From NCBI GenBank assembly GCA_964019055.1, contig OZ025223.1, positions 4,070,625 to 4,134,624 of the forward strand: DNA of 64,000 nucleotides, given 5' to 3'. Every line of letters begins with the position of its first letter. The stretch's first letter is position 1. Source of the DNA: Anthopleura xanthogrammica. Lineage: Eukaryota; Cnidaria; Anthozoa; Actiniaria; Actiniidae. Below the pieces are notes generated by a model. The model was not told the origin of the DNA. It made no database searches and saw nothing but the letters and a program-made list of their open reading frames with translations. The position numbers were made by a program, and so were the translations under genes. Below, one piece after another: positions 37,290-49,900 of the stretch.

Positions 37290-37400
37290 AGAGAAGAAGA
37301 AGAAGAAGAAAGGAAGAAGAAGAGAAGAGGAGAAAATAGGAGAAGAGAGACGAGGAGAGGAGAGGAGAGGAGAGGAGAGGAGAGGAGAGGAGAGGAGACT
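37290..37400. repeat. AAG tract followed by (GAGGA)n
   Basis: GAAGAAGAAGAAG passes into about eight GAGGA pentamers. The Glu/Arg-rich frame across it is a repeat product. Confidence 0.95.
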
Positions 37401-38294
37401 GAGGTGAGGTAAGGAGGGGGAGAAGAGGGGGACGGAGAAAAGAAACGAAAAGAGGAAGGCAGAGGACGGGAGTAAAAAGGATAGAAGACGAGAGGAATCT
37501 GAATGAAATAATAAAAATACTTTACTCTAAACCTATGTATTTTTGAGCCATTAATGGATTTACTGGTTGGATGCGGACACCTTGTAGATATTAGCCTTGT
37601 CTTTATACACTCTCTCTATGTATTATATTGGCTTATTAACTCTTATTACCTTATGTTGTCATGCATCAATAACAAAGCAGATCCATTTATCCAAAGTTAT
37701 AACTAAAGTGACTTTTAAGTATCAAGATGGTAAATACTGTCGACCATGAAAGGATGTTCCGAGCTCCCTACGGATTTCTTACGAAATATTTACGAATACC
37801 AATCGATTGGACGTCTTCACCTTCACCTTCAACTCTATTTCTTGTTTTTGTTTTCAGCATATTACGTTCGTTTTTTTCTTCTTGTTGTTGTTTACAGGAT
37901 CAATGAATACCGCTCCATTATCTCGCTGACAAAACCACAAATGCTCGGAAATAAAAGAATTAAGAGTCTAGCAAATTTGCTTGATATCCGATCATTAAGA
38001 TCATAATGAAAGCATTCTACACAAGTATGCCAAATTAAGTGATGTGCAAGGTCATTAGACATGTTAATTGGAGAGACCCCTCCGGGCTCTGGACAAAGTG
38101 GCGATGTTGGATATTTGACTTGTCAGCCGTGATTTACGAGTTTTCACTTAGTGGATTTATAATTATGCTTTGCAATAGAACAAAAACAAGTTTTAGTGGA
38201 ATCTAGAAGGTAAAAAAAACACAACGTGCCTCTAGGATTGGAATTCCTATGTTCCTAAGAGGGTGACAATAAGGGAACGGTTTTTTCAAATGTA

Positions 38295-38508
38295 ATAGTC
38301 CCCTTCACAGTTCCTTGTAACATCTTGAAATGTAGACGTGCCTTAACTTTGCATCGGAGTGAAACGAGTAGTGAGCTTGCAATGATAGAGACCTTTTTTA
38401 AACATCTTGGACAATCATTTACATGTCTCATTGCAAGCTCACCATTCGCCTCGCTTCAATACAAAGGCACAGCTACCTTTCAAGATGGTGCAGGGAACTG
38501 TGAATGAG
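38295..38508. mobile_element. MITE with TAGTCCCCTTCACAGTTCC ends
   Basis: TAGTCCCCTTCACAGTTCCT on the left; GATGGTGCAGGGAACTGTGA on the right; inner arms TGCATCGGAGTGAAACG and CGCCTCGCTTCAATACAAAG are inverted partners. Same family as 56566-56780. Confidence 0.8.
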
Positions 38509-39397
38509 AGCATAATATGCATTACCTAGGGACTAAGGTGAGGGTGGGGGAGGGTCAGGCCTATCATCTCAAACGTCAGTCACATCAAACAGTCCTTCTC
38601 AGGACTACATTCACCCGGATGATCATAATACAAATATTGTTTCTTCGACAAATATTGTTACTTCGATAAACATCTCATTTGTCTTGCATACATGGTACGA
38701 TATTGAAAAGACGATAGTGACTTAAACTTTCTTGATTTAGCTGACTTTCAAATACTTTCTAAGAATATAGTAAAATCATTAAGTACTATACGCTTCTCTT
38801 CAGTTACTAGAGAATTTTCTCCAACTCGCACAAAGAAAATATATTTCTATGCTTGGCGTTAGCAGCCGAATACTAGTCGGGATCACTCGGAAAGAATTCG
38901 GAGTTCTTGCTGATGATATTCGACAAAAAATTCTCATATGTGATATATTAAGGTTGCCCTGCCTGTAGGACTTAATTAAAAGTTGCGTTCTGTACTGCTA
39001 ATTAAGAAACTGGTACTTAAGAATGCACAGAATTACATGAATTTACTGCGCAAGGCAAGGTCGCAAAATAGGATTTGCCGATTTGCACAATTTTTGGCTG
39101 ATACAATTTGAATTGTTTGTTATATCCTTCATCATGAAAGATGTCTGATTGCGGCTAAGGATTGATAGCAAACCAAGAATATGTGTCTACAACGGTTCAG
39201 TGTTTACTGGAATACTCTTTGACCCCAGTACCCTGCCCTACTTAGTATGCTGCCAGTAAATATGCACTCATGGAGCATGCGTAGTAAGAATGCCGGACAA
39301 AATTCTGTGGGAGTCAAAATCAACGAGCGCCCACGAGTGCCTCAAAGCTTGCGCAGTACACTTTTGACAAACCCGCATAGAATAAGGTAAGGCCCCT

Positions 39398-42300
39398 CTA
39401 AGACGCATACTCTCTTCTTCTCAAGGCGGCAGTTATTGCAGAATCAGCAGTTAACATTCTCACCAGAAAACCCATGGTTAATTTTTCTTCGTCGTTTTGT
39501 ACAGCTTCTTGGATTTCTTGCGATGTGAAGCTCTCTTCTGATGGATAGTTTTCAAGATCGTACCTATCAAGAAAAATCAAGGAAAAAATCTTCAGCATGG
39601 TTTAATAGACCTCTTAGTAGGGACTTGTCAGAAATTAGCAGGGGGAGGTGGGTGGAGATTTGAAGTTGAGCACCGAAAATGATGTGACCCTAACAATGGG
39701 AATGAAATTTCCTGACCCTCCCCTTGGTAATGTTTTCCCATTTCAGACTTCGTGTTATTCTAGTGAGAATAAGATTCTTTGTTTGAGTTGTATCCATGTT
39801 CATGTGTCTTCTCATGTGCAACCGCTAAACAAAGAAATGATACTCTAGGGAAAGACACGTAGTCTGAAATGGGAAAACATTACGCCCAAGCCAAAGAGGT
39901 CTATAGTTGTTATGCTCTAGGCAACATAAAGGGTTCAGAGGTGGATCTAGGACTTTGAAAAGGGGAAGGCCATCATTGATCACTATGAATGAAAGACAAT
40001 ACAGTACATTTAGATTGGGGCTTGTCCTCCTTAGATTCACAAGGGAGGTGGGGGGGGGGGGGTGGGGGGGGGGTGGGCAAATGACGAGACTATTTAACAA
40101 TTAGTCCTCGAGTCCGAATGGTCTACGAGACAATAGCCCATGAGGCCGAAGGCCGAATGGGCTATTGACTCGTAGGCCATGAGGGCGAAAGGTCTAATTG
40201 TTTTAGTGAAAACCTACTAATCGGTCCAATAAAAGGATGCAAAAAGTTTTGGATTTTGCTTTAAATATATATTTTTTGGTTTTCAAAACCGGCGCTTTTC
40301 GCTACTAGAGGTCTATCACTAATAGACCCCTAGTAGCTCAGCCAATCACAGGGCTCGATTGGTGATAGACCATTAGTAGGTTTTTTCTAATATCTAATAT
40401 TAATAAACGTTATTACGTAAGCTCACCAACGTAGTCTCCCGATTGTGCTCTCGTTGCTTTCAGATTGAGTTTTATCTGGCATGCCGAGTTGGCATTCCTC
40501 TGAAAGAACAAGCACGTCTTGAAATAAATAAGTCACATCAGGGAAATGGTAATGTTCCTCTCTCAATTGCGTGCGTGTGTTTTGTGAAGGATGAGGAAGG
40601 GGGGGGGGGAGGGGAGGGGTGATTAATAGGGAAACAAAAAACAAACAAAAAAGTAACAAATAATCTGAAATTTTTTGTCATTATCATTTTACATCAGTAT
40701 TTTATTATATTATATCCCATCTTTTTTAACTCGTTCCTGTAATAGAGGTTGGTTAAAAGGAATGGGTGTGGGGTTTGTACCATTCTATATAAATGGGGGG
40801 CAGGGGGAGGGGGGGGGGGGGAGGGAAGAGGGTCAGTTCTAAAGTTTTTTGTTTGCAGGAAGAGGGGAAAGGGGATGAAGAGGAAGAGGGGTAAGGAGAC
40901 GAAAAATGAAATTTCACTAATTTTTTACCCATCCCATGGTCTCTACCAACTGAAGACCGTGTATATATTCCTTTCTTTAACCTACCAGAATTTCCTTCTT
41001 CTGCATAACTTGATTGTGGCACCACATGCATTGCCTGGAACATACCAGGGAGCAAATACTCAGAAGAGGTTAATTTATTAAGAGATCATTTACCGGCCCA
41101 TTTTCTGCATACTTAGGGAGCGTTTATGATTTATGGGGTAGGGGGACTATGGGGTAGGGGGCTATGGGAATTTCCAATTGATGGGGGTGGCCCCCACTCA
41201 AACATAACATATTTTGCAGTGACCTCCCCCTCTCCAAACTGCAGAACTTTTAGTAGATGCTAAATATCATGCCCCTTCCCAATCTTTGGCTATTATTTTT
41301 GATAGCCCCCCCCCCCCCCTAATTGTTACTGGAGAAAATGGCTGGCTCCAAATCCCTGTAGTCCTCTGGCTCAACTACATATATTATGAATGTTCCCTTG
41401 TAAATTTTATCTTTACAATCACCCACCCTTTTATAGGATAGCAATGTTACTACTGAAGTCTTAAGTTGGCATAAGTTGGGCTGTAATAAACATATATTAT
41501 TGAGCATGATTGCTATTTAGGCAAATTTAAACTTGGGGTTCCTGTGTTGCACACCCTACAGGTAGCCCAAGAAATAATAAAAGCAATATCTCACCTCAGT
41601 TGTATTCAAAGCTGGATCTGGAAGGCCAAAAGCCTGCTTGAACTGGTACTGTTGATCAGTTAGTATCCTGTTGATGTTTTCCTTGAACACTTCTATTTCT
41701 GTATGTACTTGTTGACGTAATATTGCATCTGTGAGAAACAGTGATAAAGTCAGGGGAAGTGGCATTAAATCTCAAGGATTATTAGTAATTAGAATTTAAA
41801 GGCACAGTGGGGGGGGGGGGGGACTGTGTTGATCTTCAAATAAGGGTAATGACTGACTTTAAAAAAAGTTACTCATTATTGAGAGGTGAGGTAGAGTTGG
41901 GACAAATAAATGCAATCCAACTTTATATATTTGTGACCCTCCTTTAATAGTGTTGCAAACAATGAGCCCCCCTTTTCCAGTGTTTGTTATTATTTTTCTT
42001 GTATAAGTTGACTTGGCTCCCTTAGGGACCAGTCATTATTTACAGGGAAGGAGGGGAGGCTGGTGCAAATAGAGGGGTCAGCATTTTCTATGGTCCAAAA
42101 AGGATGGGGCTAAAACAATTGTGCAAGTGAAAATCAAAATGCACCAGCCCCTTCCTGTAAAATATAATGATTGGTCCCTTATTTTCTTCCATGATACTAT
42201 TAGGTGATCCAACCCTCCTCCACAGACTTAATTAGGCTCTAAAAAATCAGACTAGTAAATCCTAGCTCATCCCTCAACTACAAATAATGAATAGTAATAG

Positions 42301-42937
42301 AAATGTATAAACTTGTACTCACCAAATTGTTGAAAAACTGCAGAGGTAGCCTCCAGATCATCAGGGGAGCTTGAGTAAGACATGTTGTCTTCATGCAGGA
42401 AATTTTGGATATAAGTACTTGCTTCTGGGAAGCTGTAAAACCTATCTTCATAGCTGAAATGATAAAATAACTAAGTTGTACAAAAATTCTTAATGATTTT
42501 TAATGAAATATTATAATTACAAAAAACACACACCAACAAAAAGGAAACAAAAAATAAATAAACAAACAAAACAAATTATAAGAATGAAACAAAAATAAAT
42601 AAAAAGTAGAAATGAAATTAAACTTTTCAAATAACCATATATAAAGAAAAGGAGGCCAAAAAAAATCTGACCTCTAGATGGGATTTGAAAAGTTTAAAAT
42701 TCATTTCTACTTATTATTCCACCATATACCACTCTTCATCTCCTACCCCCCTCCCCCCCCCAAAAGATTATAAGGTCACCAACATAAAATTCTAATGATT
42801 AATTACCATTGTGATTTCTGTGCTGTAGGTTCTTGTTCTGTTAATGTACTATATCCACATTTGTTATCAAATGCTATCAGGGATTCCTCATTGTGATACA
42901 AATCAGACATATTTTCTATGCTATCAGCATTCTCCAT
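39398..42937 (-). CDS. Uncharacterised 210-residue protein, five exons, head-to-head with TEX11
   Basis: I do not recognise the family. Exons: 42937-42807, 42453-42323, 41728-41595, 40497-40427, 39563-39398; all phases close and total 633 bp with the stop. The fourth exon uses the second AG of CAGAG. The protein is acidic and soluble, with no signal peptide or membrane segment. The N-terminus is MENADSIENMSDLYHNEESL; a mid region (residues about 88-130, ILRQQVHTEIEVFKENINRI) is probably helical, possibly a short coiled coil; a Ser/Glu-rich linker follows; the C-terminal part (SFTSQEIQEAVQNDEEKLTM and FLVRMLTADSAITAALRRRE) is also predicted helical. A 5' UTR exon probably ends at 43221 (donor GTAAGC) and rejoins at 43048. 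The shared promoter with TEX11 suggests germline expression, which is inference. Confidence 0.85.
40102..40390. mobile_element. Inverted-repeat element with GAGGCCGAAGGCCGA hairpin
   Basis: A hairpin centred on GAGGCCGAAGGCCGAATG (about 40108-40200) is followed by an inner pair AAAACCTACTAAT / ATTAGTAGGTTTT (40208-40386) and CTACTAGAGGTCTATCAC / ATAGACCCCTAGTAG. Its right end stops about 35 bp from exon 40497-40427 of the 210-residue gene. Confidence 0.65.
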
Positions 42938-43220
42938 TTTTCAGCAAAAAGGCTTGAGAAAATCTCAGTTTTGGCACCTTTGTCGGCCAGAAAAAATATT
43001 TCACCTCATCTATCTTTCTAATAAAGCTGATTTTTATTGTCAGAGAGTCTGAAAGAGAAGAAAATCTATCATTTTGGAGTTCTAAGACAATATTTTTAAG
43101 ATTATATATTTAAAGAGTTGACATTTACACAGATACAAATGTTGACCTAAAAGAAGAGCAAAGAAAGCATCCTTTTAGTGAAATATTAACGATGAAAAAA
43201 GCTTATAATATTAAGCTTAC

Positions 43221-43729
43221 CTTCTTATATCCTTTTCTGGTATGTTTTGAAATCATTTTGTAGCATTTTTAAGAGCATATTTGATAAAAAGGTATCAAAA
43301 CCCGCATGAAAAAGTATTTTGCAATTTAATCGTTTGCAGATAAACGGACTGTTGTCTCCAAAAATTATAACGCGCCTTCATCTTTACTTCCGGTTTTAAA
43401 ATTAAGCTTTTAAAAACACTGCTTAAAAAAGGGAAAAGAAGCTTCAGAAAGTTTTTCTTTTATTTCTGTTTATAACGTTTTGACTATTTCTAATAGTAAA
43501 TGTTTATAAATTCGACATTTATATTTTTTTTAGCTGTTTTTTATTATTTGCTTTTACTTCCGGTTTATTTGGCGCCAAAATTAAGCGCGCGCGCGTTCGT
43601 AGATTGTATATGAAAACAAACAAAAACGCGCGAAATTCATTCGTAAACGTTTTTGTGATCTCGGCACTAGATATTTGTTCATTTTTCTTCACTAAATTCT
43701 ATATTTTATATACTTTTTCTGTTCTCAAG
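43221..43729. promoter_or_regulatory. Shared bidirectional promoter of TEX11 and the 210-aa gene
   Basis: Plausible 5' UTR donors face outward: GTAAGC (minus strand) after 43221 and CAAG|GTAAGT (plus strand) after 43729. The two transcription starts should thus lie within this 0.5 kb. It contains a perfect palindrome TTTGGCGCCAAA (43568-43579, E2F type), CGCGCGAAA (43627-43635, E2F-like), two ACTTCCGG ETS sites (43386-43393 and 43556-43563) and a GCGCGCGCGC run. E2F6-type sites with this core repress meiotic genes in mammalian somatic cells; that this holds here is inference. Confidence 0.65.
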
Positions 43730-43996
43730 GTAAGTTTGTCTTATGATCTAATGCTCTTTTGAAAAGCTTCTTTCTTCTGTTGTTTTATTCGTCTTTTTTT
43801 TTTTGTTAAAACTTTCTTGTAAACTGAAATTTTCGAAAAAGCCGATCTCTGAAACAAAGGAATCTCGCAAGTCAAGTATGGTGTTCATGTTTTTGCCGAA
43901 GAGGATTCTAAAAATTAGAGAATTATTAAGATTGAAGCTTATTAATACTGATTTATATAATGTGGTTTTACAGTTTGCCATTCTTTGCTATAAACG

Positions 43997-46900
43997 ATGG
44001 AATTTCCGAACAAAGATACCGAAGAAATATCAAAAAATGTCAACAAGTTGCAAAGTAAGATTGAACTGAACAAGCGTTTCTTATTTCGTTGTTGCATTTC
44101 TAAGGCAGCTTATTTTTGTGTAACTGCATTTTTTAATGACTATTATCTGTATTTTCAATTTTCATAGCACTGGTAAAGGACCTTGGTCAAAATCAGCAAA
44201 ATCCTGGTCGTTCGTCAGAACTTGCTGATCGAATAACCAGCCTCGTTCAAGACATCAATGGCTTAAAGTTTGAAGGAAAAGAGCATAACTCATTGTTGAT
44301 TCAAATCCATACTTGTGCTGTTACATTATGGAATCTGGCTGTTGCGATGAAAGCTGCTGGTCAAAACAGCAAGACTGTGAATGCAAGACGTAAGTTATTG
44401 ATTCAGATCAACGGAAGTTTAGGTTGAAAATTGTGAACGTTGTTGAAATTATTTTTTCTTGTTTATATTTAGTGAGACATGCTGCTTGTAACTTATCCTT
44501 TTTGGCTAATGCCTGTGACACAACTGAACACACCTATCGCAAACAATTAGTGGTAAGCAAAACATAGAAACAACTGAATACAGTAATACTACTAAAGCGA
44601 GACTATGAAAGGGTATATATAGAGGCGTATCCAGAGGGATCCTAGGGTGCCTTTGCCCCCTCTTTCCCATCACGAGAGTATAACTGTTACCTGTATGTGT
44701 TTTGGGGGAGAGGGAGGGATTATTTGTTGAAATAAGTGGGAAGAGACACCCCATGAAAATCCTTGATATGCTGCTGATTAATTTTATGTCACTACTAATA
44801 AAATCATTTCCCCCCAAACATTAATTAGATGTCAGCATGGTTAGGTGTCACTACTAATAAGATCATTTTTTCCCCAAATACTACTGAATTAGATGGCAGC
44901 AAAGACAGGAAAAGCATGGTTAGGTGCGTAAGAATTGTCATGGATACAGTAAGCCACTTCACGGTTTCGTCCGCCATCTTGAAATTGGGGCAAACGCGGC
45001 AAAATATATTGAAATCTGGATCACTTTGACTTCCCGTAACTCCGCTCAATCTTAATGGATTTTCAAGATTTAAACTTTTTTGAAAAGATATTTTCTTTGT
45101 TACTTATACCTCTAAATATGATGGAAAATGGAAAGCTTTAAATTGAGAAAATAAGATGTTTGTTTTCATAATAAAACGATGGGCACGTGAATATGAAAAA
45201 ATTGTAAAAATATGATGAGTCGCAAAACTAGTTAAAAGACCTACATTGGTTTTATTTTCAGTCCGACAACTGGTATACATGGCTGCTGATAATTGAAGTT
45301 TAAATTTTGAAAATCCATTAAAAATGAGCGGAGTTACGGGAAGTCAAAGTGATCCAGATTTCTATATATTTTGCCGCGTTTGCCCCAATTTCAAGATGGC
45401 GGACGAAACCGTGAAGTGGCTTGTTGGAATCAATACCCCATAGTATTTAAAAAAATTGCTTGCCTCGTTTCTCTGTTTACCAAATTAGATCTGTTTTGAA
45501 TGTTTTCAGAGTGTGAGGATTATGCAATGGCTGAAAATTCCCTACAGCTGGCTACAGAGGTACGAATCTTGATCCTGTGCATGCCATTAAACGTAACGTA
45601 AATGTAAGATAAACAACTGAACCACCTTAGTTGCAGTACAACGCCCCAAATATACGTTGACCAATGGACTTAACCTAAGGAAAGACGAGGGAGTGGTCAG
45701 TGGTGGGGGGAGGGGCAAAAGAGCCCAACAATCAGACACCGTAAAATTTCTATTACAGATCAAAGTTAACGTGCATCCTATGTCATATTCCACTTACATC
45801 ACCAGTGCTGGGACAGTCTGAAGGACATATGGTCAAAAACGGGACAAGAAAACATTTCATCAGACCAAGAAAGACAAAGACTTGAAAGTGAACAATATAT
45901 GTTCAGTGTCCATTGCTATCGAGCTGAAGCGGTATGTCAACTCTACAGCTTTGATCAATTAAATGAATCCAAATATCCACCGTAAGAAAACTAAAACTGT
46001 ACTTTTTGATTGTCTGTATCAAGGTCTTTCACATGTCACAGGATGCCAAAGCTCATATTTATGTCAACCAGGCAAAGGAAATGCTGCATCGCCTTCCAAA
46101 AGAGGTATGAAATAATTCCTTTTATTGTATGGCATTACTGTCCTTGTATTCCTATCAGATAACAAATATTCGATTTTACCTTAAATGACACTATCATGGC
46201 CGCTACTTTTTCGTTTTGTTTCGTAGCCAATGGGATACCGCTCCAATGATAAACCTTCTTCCTTCTTCAACCCCCCCCCCCCCCCACAAACGTGTGGGGT
46301 GTTTCCAAATCTTATGACTATGTTATAATACACAAAAATATGATTGGTTTTAGAATGCAAGGTTGGCCATTTTGTGCTATAATTTTGGCGTCAGCACTTA
46401 TCACAGCAGGGAATACAGAAATTCCATTGATTGGCTTAAGTAAGTAAAAACGCTATATAGCACTTGCTCTTTACCTTTACCTTACCTTACCTTTACCTTA
46501 CCTTACCATTACCATTACAGTACTTGCGCACGATCAGTTATATGAGCTTTTAGGTATCAAAGCACATGCGCATTATAGTTCTTGCGCATTACAGTACTTG
46601 CGCAGAATCAGTTATATTAGATTTTAGGTATCATAGCACTTGCGCATTATAGCACTTGCGCACAATCAGTTATATGAGCTTTTAAGTATCCTGGCACATG
46701 CGCAATATAGCACTTGCGCATTACAGTACTTGCGCACAATCAGTGATATGATTTTTTTGGTATCATAGCACTTGCTCACTTGCATTATTCGATTTTTATT
46801 CCTTTTTCAGAGAAAGTTATGAGTTTGGAAAGGGAAAGAAGCCGGTGGGGAACAAAAAACAGGTAACTGCATGATATTTAGTGATCGCCCCTTGAACCGT

Positions 46901-49900
46901 CGAGTTTTATATATTGAAAATAGAATAAGTCGTTTTGATGTGCTTTTTTCTGAGTAGGCTATCACGTTAAGACTGATGGCTCGTGTGTACCTCGACTGGG
47001 ACAAGAAAGAGCACCTGCAGAAAGCTCTAAATGCTGTTGGTAAGCATACATCAAAACCATTTGAAAAAATCAGCTCTCCAAAATAGAGAAGTGAAAACGC
47101 GCAAGAAAGAGACGTTTCAGCGAAATGTAATTTAACTTTACCTTAACTACAACTATTTCTCACATTTATGTCATCTCATTTTCTTTCTCTTTCTGTTTCT
47201 TCTCAGGTCTCGCAAACTCAGTAAGTATGTGGCTCAAAACCAAAGGGGTGGGAGAAGACAAAATACCATATTTCCCCAGGAGATAAATATCAATCCATAT
47301 GCTTACTTACTTGTTTTAGGAGTATCCTCATCCTGCGGGCCATTACCTGAAGATCGAGTTACTAATGATAGGAGAAACGCCTACATCTTCATTACAGCCA
47401 GGTACGAGCAAATATGCTGGCATGGCTAGAACTGAACACAACATGCCAAAATTAGATCAATGAACAGTCTTGCTTAACTTTAATCAAAATTTAGAAGCAT
47501 ACATACCTTCAGGCTGTAGGGCACCTGATAAGTTCTTCCTTTCGATCTCCCTTGGTTTCTGTGATGAGTGTAGTTGTGCAGTATCATTGTCAGTCGTTGT
47601 ATCTTGGAAAAAACCTGCGCAATCAAGAACTATCTTTTCAGCTTACTCATTAATTTTTTCTCTTTAATCAACGAAAATTATTTATTTTTGTAATAAATTA
47701 ACAGTTCTCGAAGAAGCATTGCGTCACCCAGATATGAACGTTCAAATGGGCTTAAACATTGTTCAACTTGCCAACCAGTACAAAAGGTAAAGACAATAGA
47801 AATGTTACAGTTAATCTAATTGTCTAAGATATTAGTAGGCTAAGCTCTGTAAAATCTAAAACTGAATTCTACCATCTTTGTAGGACTGAAACTGCTTTTG
47901 AATGTCTGAGGATGCTTGCTAGCAGATTCCAGAACTCACCTGACTTGGCTAAAATTCAACTTGCGCATCTGGTAAGACAATATCAGTATCGTTTCCTGAG
48001 GTTTTGAAGTTACTAATCCCAGACTAAACCTGAGAGGCAATCTGAATAAGAGCCAAAAAAGCAGAATATGTAACATAGAGCGGTGCCTTATGTGTGCCTT
48101 GCCGCGATGTTTTCTAGAGTTTTGATTGGCTAATTTTTTGTCGCGTAATGTGACTGGTCTGGCAGCACAAATAATATAATTGGCGTGTCCGCGCCGTTTT
48201 CTTTTCTTGTTTTGCGCAATTGACTAGATGGAAATTAGAGCAGAATGCATGCCTTGCTGGGACCGTGATGCATGTTTTCTAGAATAATTGGCTTATCTTT
48301 TGTCACGAAAACCGCGTTCGAGCCGCCGCGACCTTTTTACAGTTATACAAAAACTGCTCTATCAACAGGGCAGTACCTTTTGATACTACTTTATAAATTA
48401 TTACTAATAAATTATTGTTTTTGTGGATAACAAGGAATTGCTTCTTAGCAACAAACAAACACAAGAAGCTAAAGAACTAGTCGAAGATTGCATCACTGGT
48501 AAGTAATAGTGTTCAAAAGACAAAGAAAGCCAAATCAGCTGCACGAATTCCTTCGATTATTTTCCAAGAGAAATATAACTTATACGAATTTGGAACTGTT
48601 CTTAAGGCCACAACACAGGAAGACCATTAGATGCAGAGATGCGCAAGATGTTTCATATTCTGTTATGGGAACAGGCAGCCTCTATGTACGATGTAAGTAA
48701 ACAAAACAGTGGACAAATTCAGTCTAAGAAATAGTTAAAGTTAGTTAAAAATAGTCAAGGTGGGATACTTTATTATTCAACGATGGAATTGTGGAAAAGC
48801 TTGTGATTGGTTAGAAAATTCCGTTTTTCTTCTTCCCTGGTGGAAGGGGTTAGGTGGTTCATTTACGCAGGCAGAATAAATTTGACCAGCCTTGCTATGG
48901 TTATTGATAGAACAAGATGAATCCATCCGGCGATGGAAGAAATCCCATAAAAGTTTCTATTATAGAAGTGCAATGGTTAAGTGTTGTGTGTCAATTATAA
49001 TTCCAATTGGAATGCAATGGAAGAAGAGCCATTCCGTGAAATCCAGTCTTTATTCTCATTTGTTTTTATTTGTTTATTTTATTCTTTTACTTACAGAATA
49101 AACAATACCAAGAAGCCTTGGTATGGTATAACTATTCCCAGAGTTTGTTCACTTCAGAAGAGATGGACGGCAACAAGAATCTCGCCAAATTACTGGCAAG
49201 TATTAATTGCAATGACTGATTTAAGGAATCCAGTGTTACAAGGGCGGGTCAAGCACCCTATCGACGACCGAATGTATAGATGAAATCCTGTGGCCTTTAA
49301 CTAATGGTTCTTAAATGTTAAGGGTTTTAAAAGCATCCTATCCTGATTATGTAATACTATTATATCACTGATGTGGCGCTATTTCTACAGAGAAACAAGT
49401 GTTCTTGTCTTATCATGTTGGGAGACTACGTCAAGGTAAATTTTTATACCTGTCTGATTCTATAGCCATGCTTAAAAATAGAGTAAAGTGTGGGGTTCGT
49501 GGCACGGTCACGGTACAACAGGCCCTACAGGTGATGAGTCACTAAAAGAGAAGCGTATCTCATGCCATGTCATGAAAAAACTTGTGCTGCCTAACTTGAA
49601 GTATATGCCAACTATCCGTTTTTCTAGGCCAAAGAGGCGGCAACAGAGGCGCATCGCACCGAACCTGAGTCACCAATCACGCATTTCTTCCAGTTCAAAA
49701 TTGCCTTACTGCAAGGAGAGGACGAAAAAGGTACTGAGAATATCTTAACTTATTTGGTCACCTGGAAAAGGGCCTAATCTTTAAGGTTTTGCTCATTTGC
49801 ATCAGATTCGGCGCATGTGAAATTCGACGTCTAAACCGGGCCTAAAATATCTTTCGATACTACCACTGCCAGCATCCCTTGCGCAATTTCTTTTGTCACC

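Larger units (their letters stand above)
22832..39397. other. Gene-free stretch between FOXO and the 210-aa gene
   Basis: No exon chain, RNA gene or known domain is supported in these 16.5 kb. It has the composite duplication (26274-31155), a 150-bp tandem repeat, 57-bp repeat copies, inverted-repeat elements and a GAGGA pentanucleotide tract. About 23.5-26.2 kb shows nothing that I can name. Confidence 0.6.

Noticed and set aside
37135..37407. Lys/Glu/Arg-rich small protein
   Set aside because: Its second half is the AAG/GAGGA simple repeat and there is no other coding evidence.
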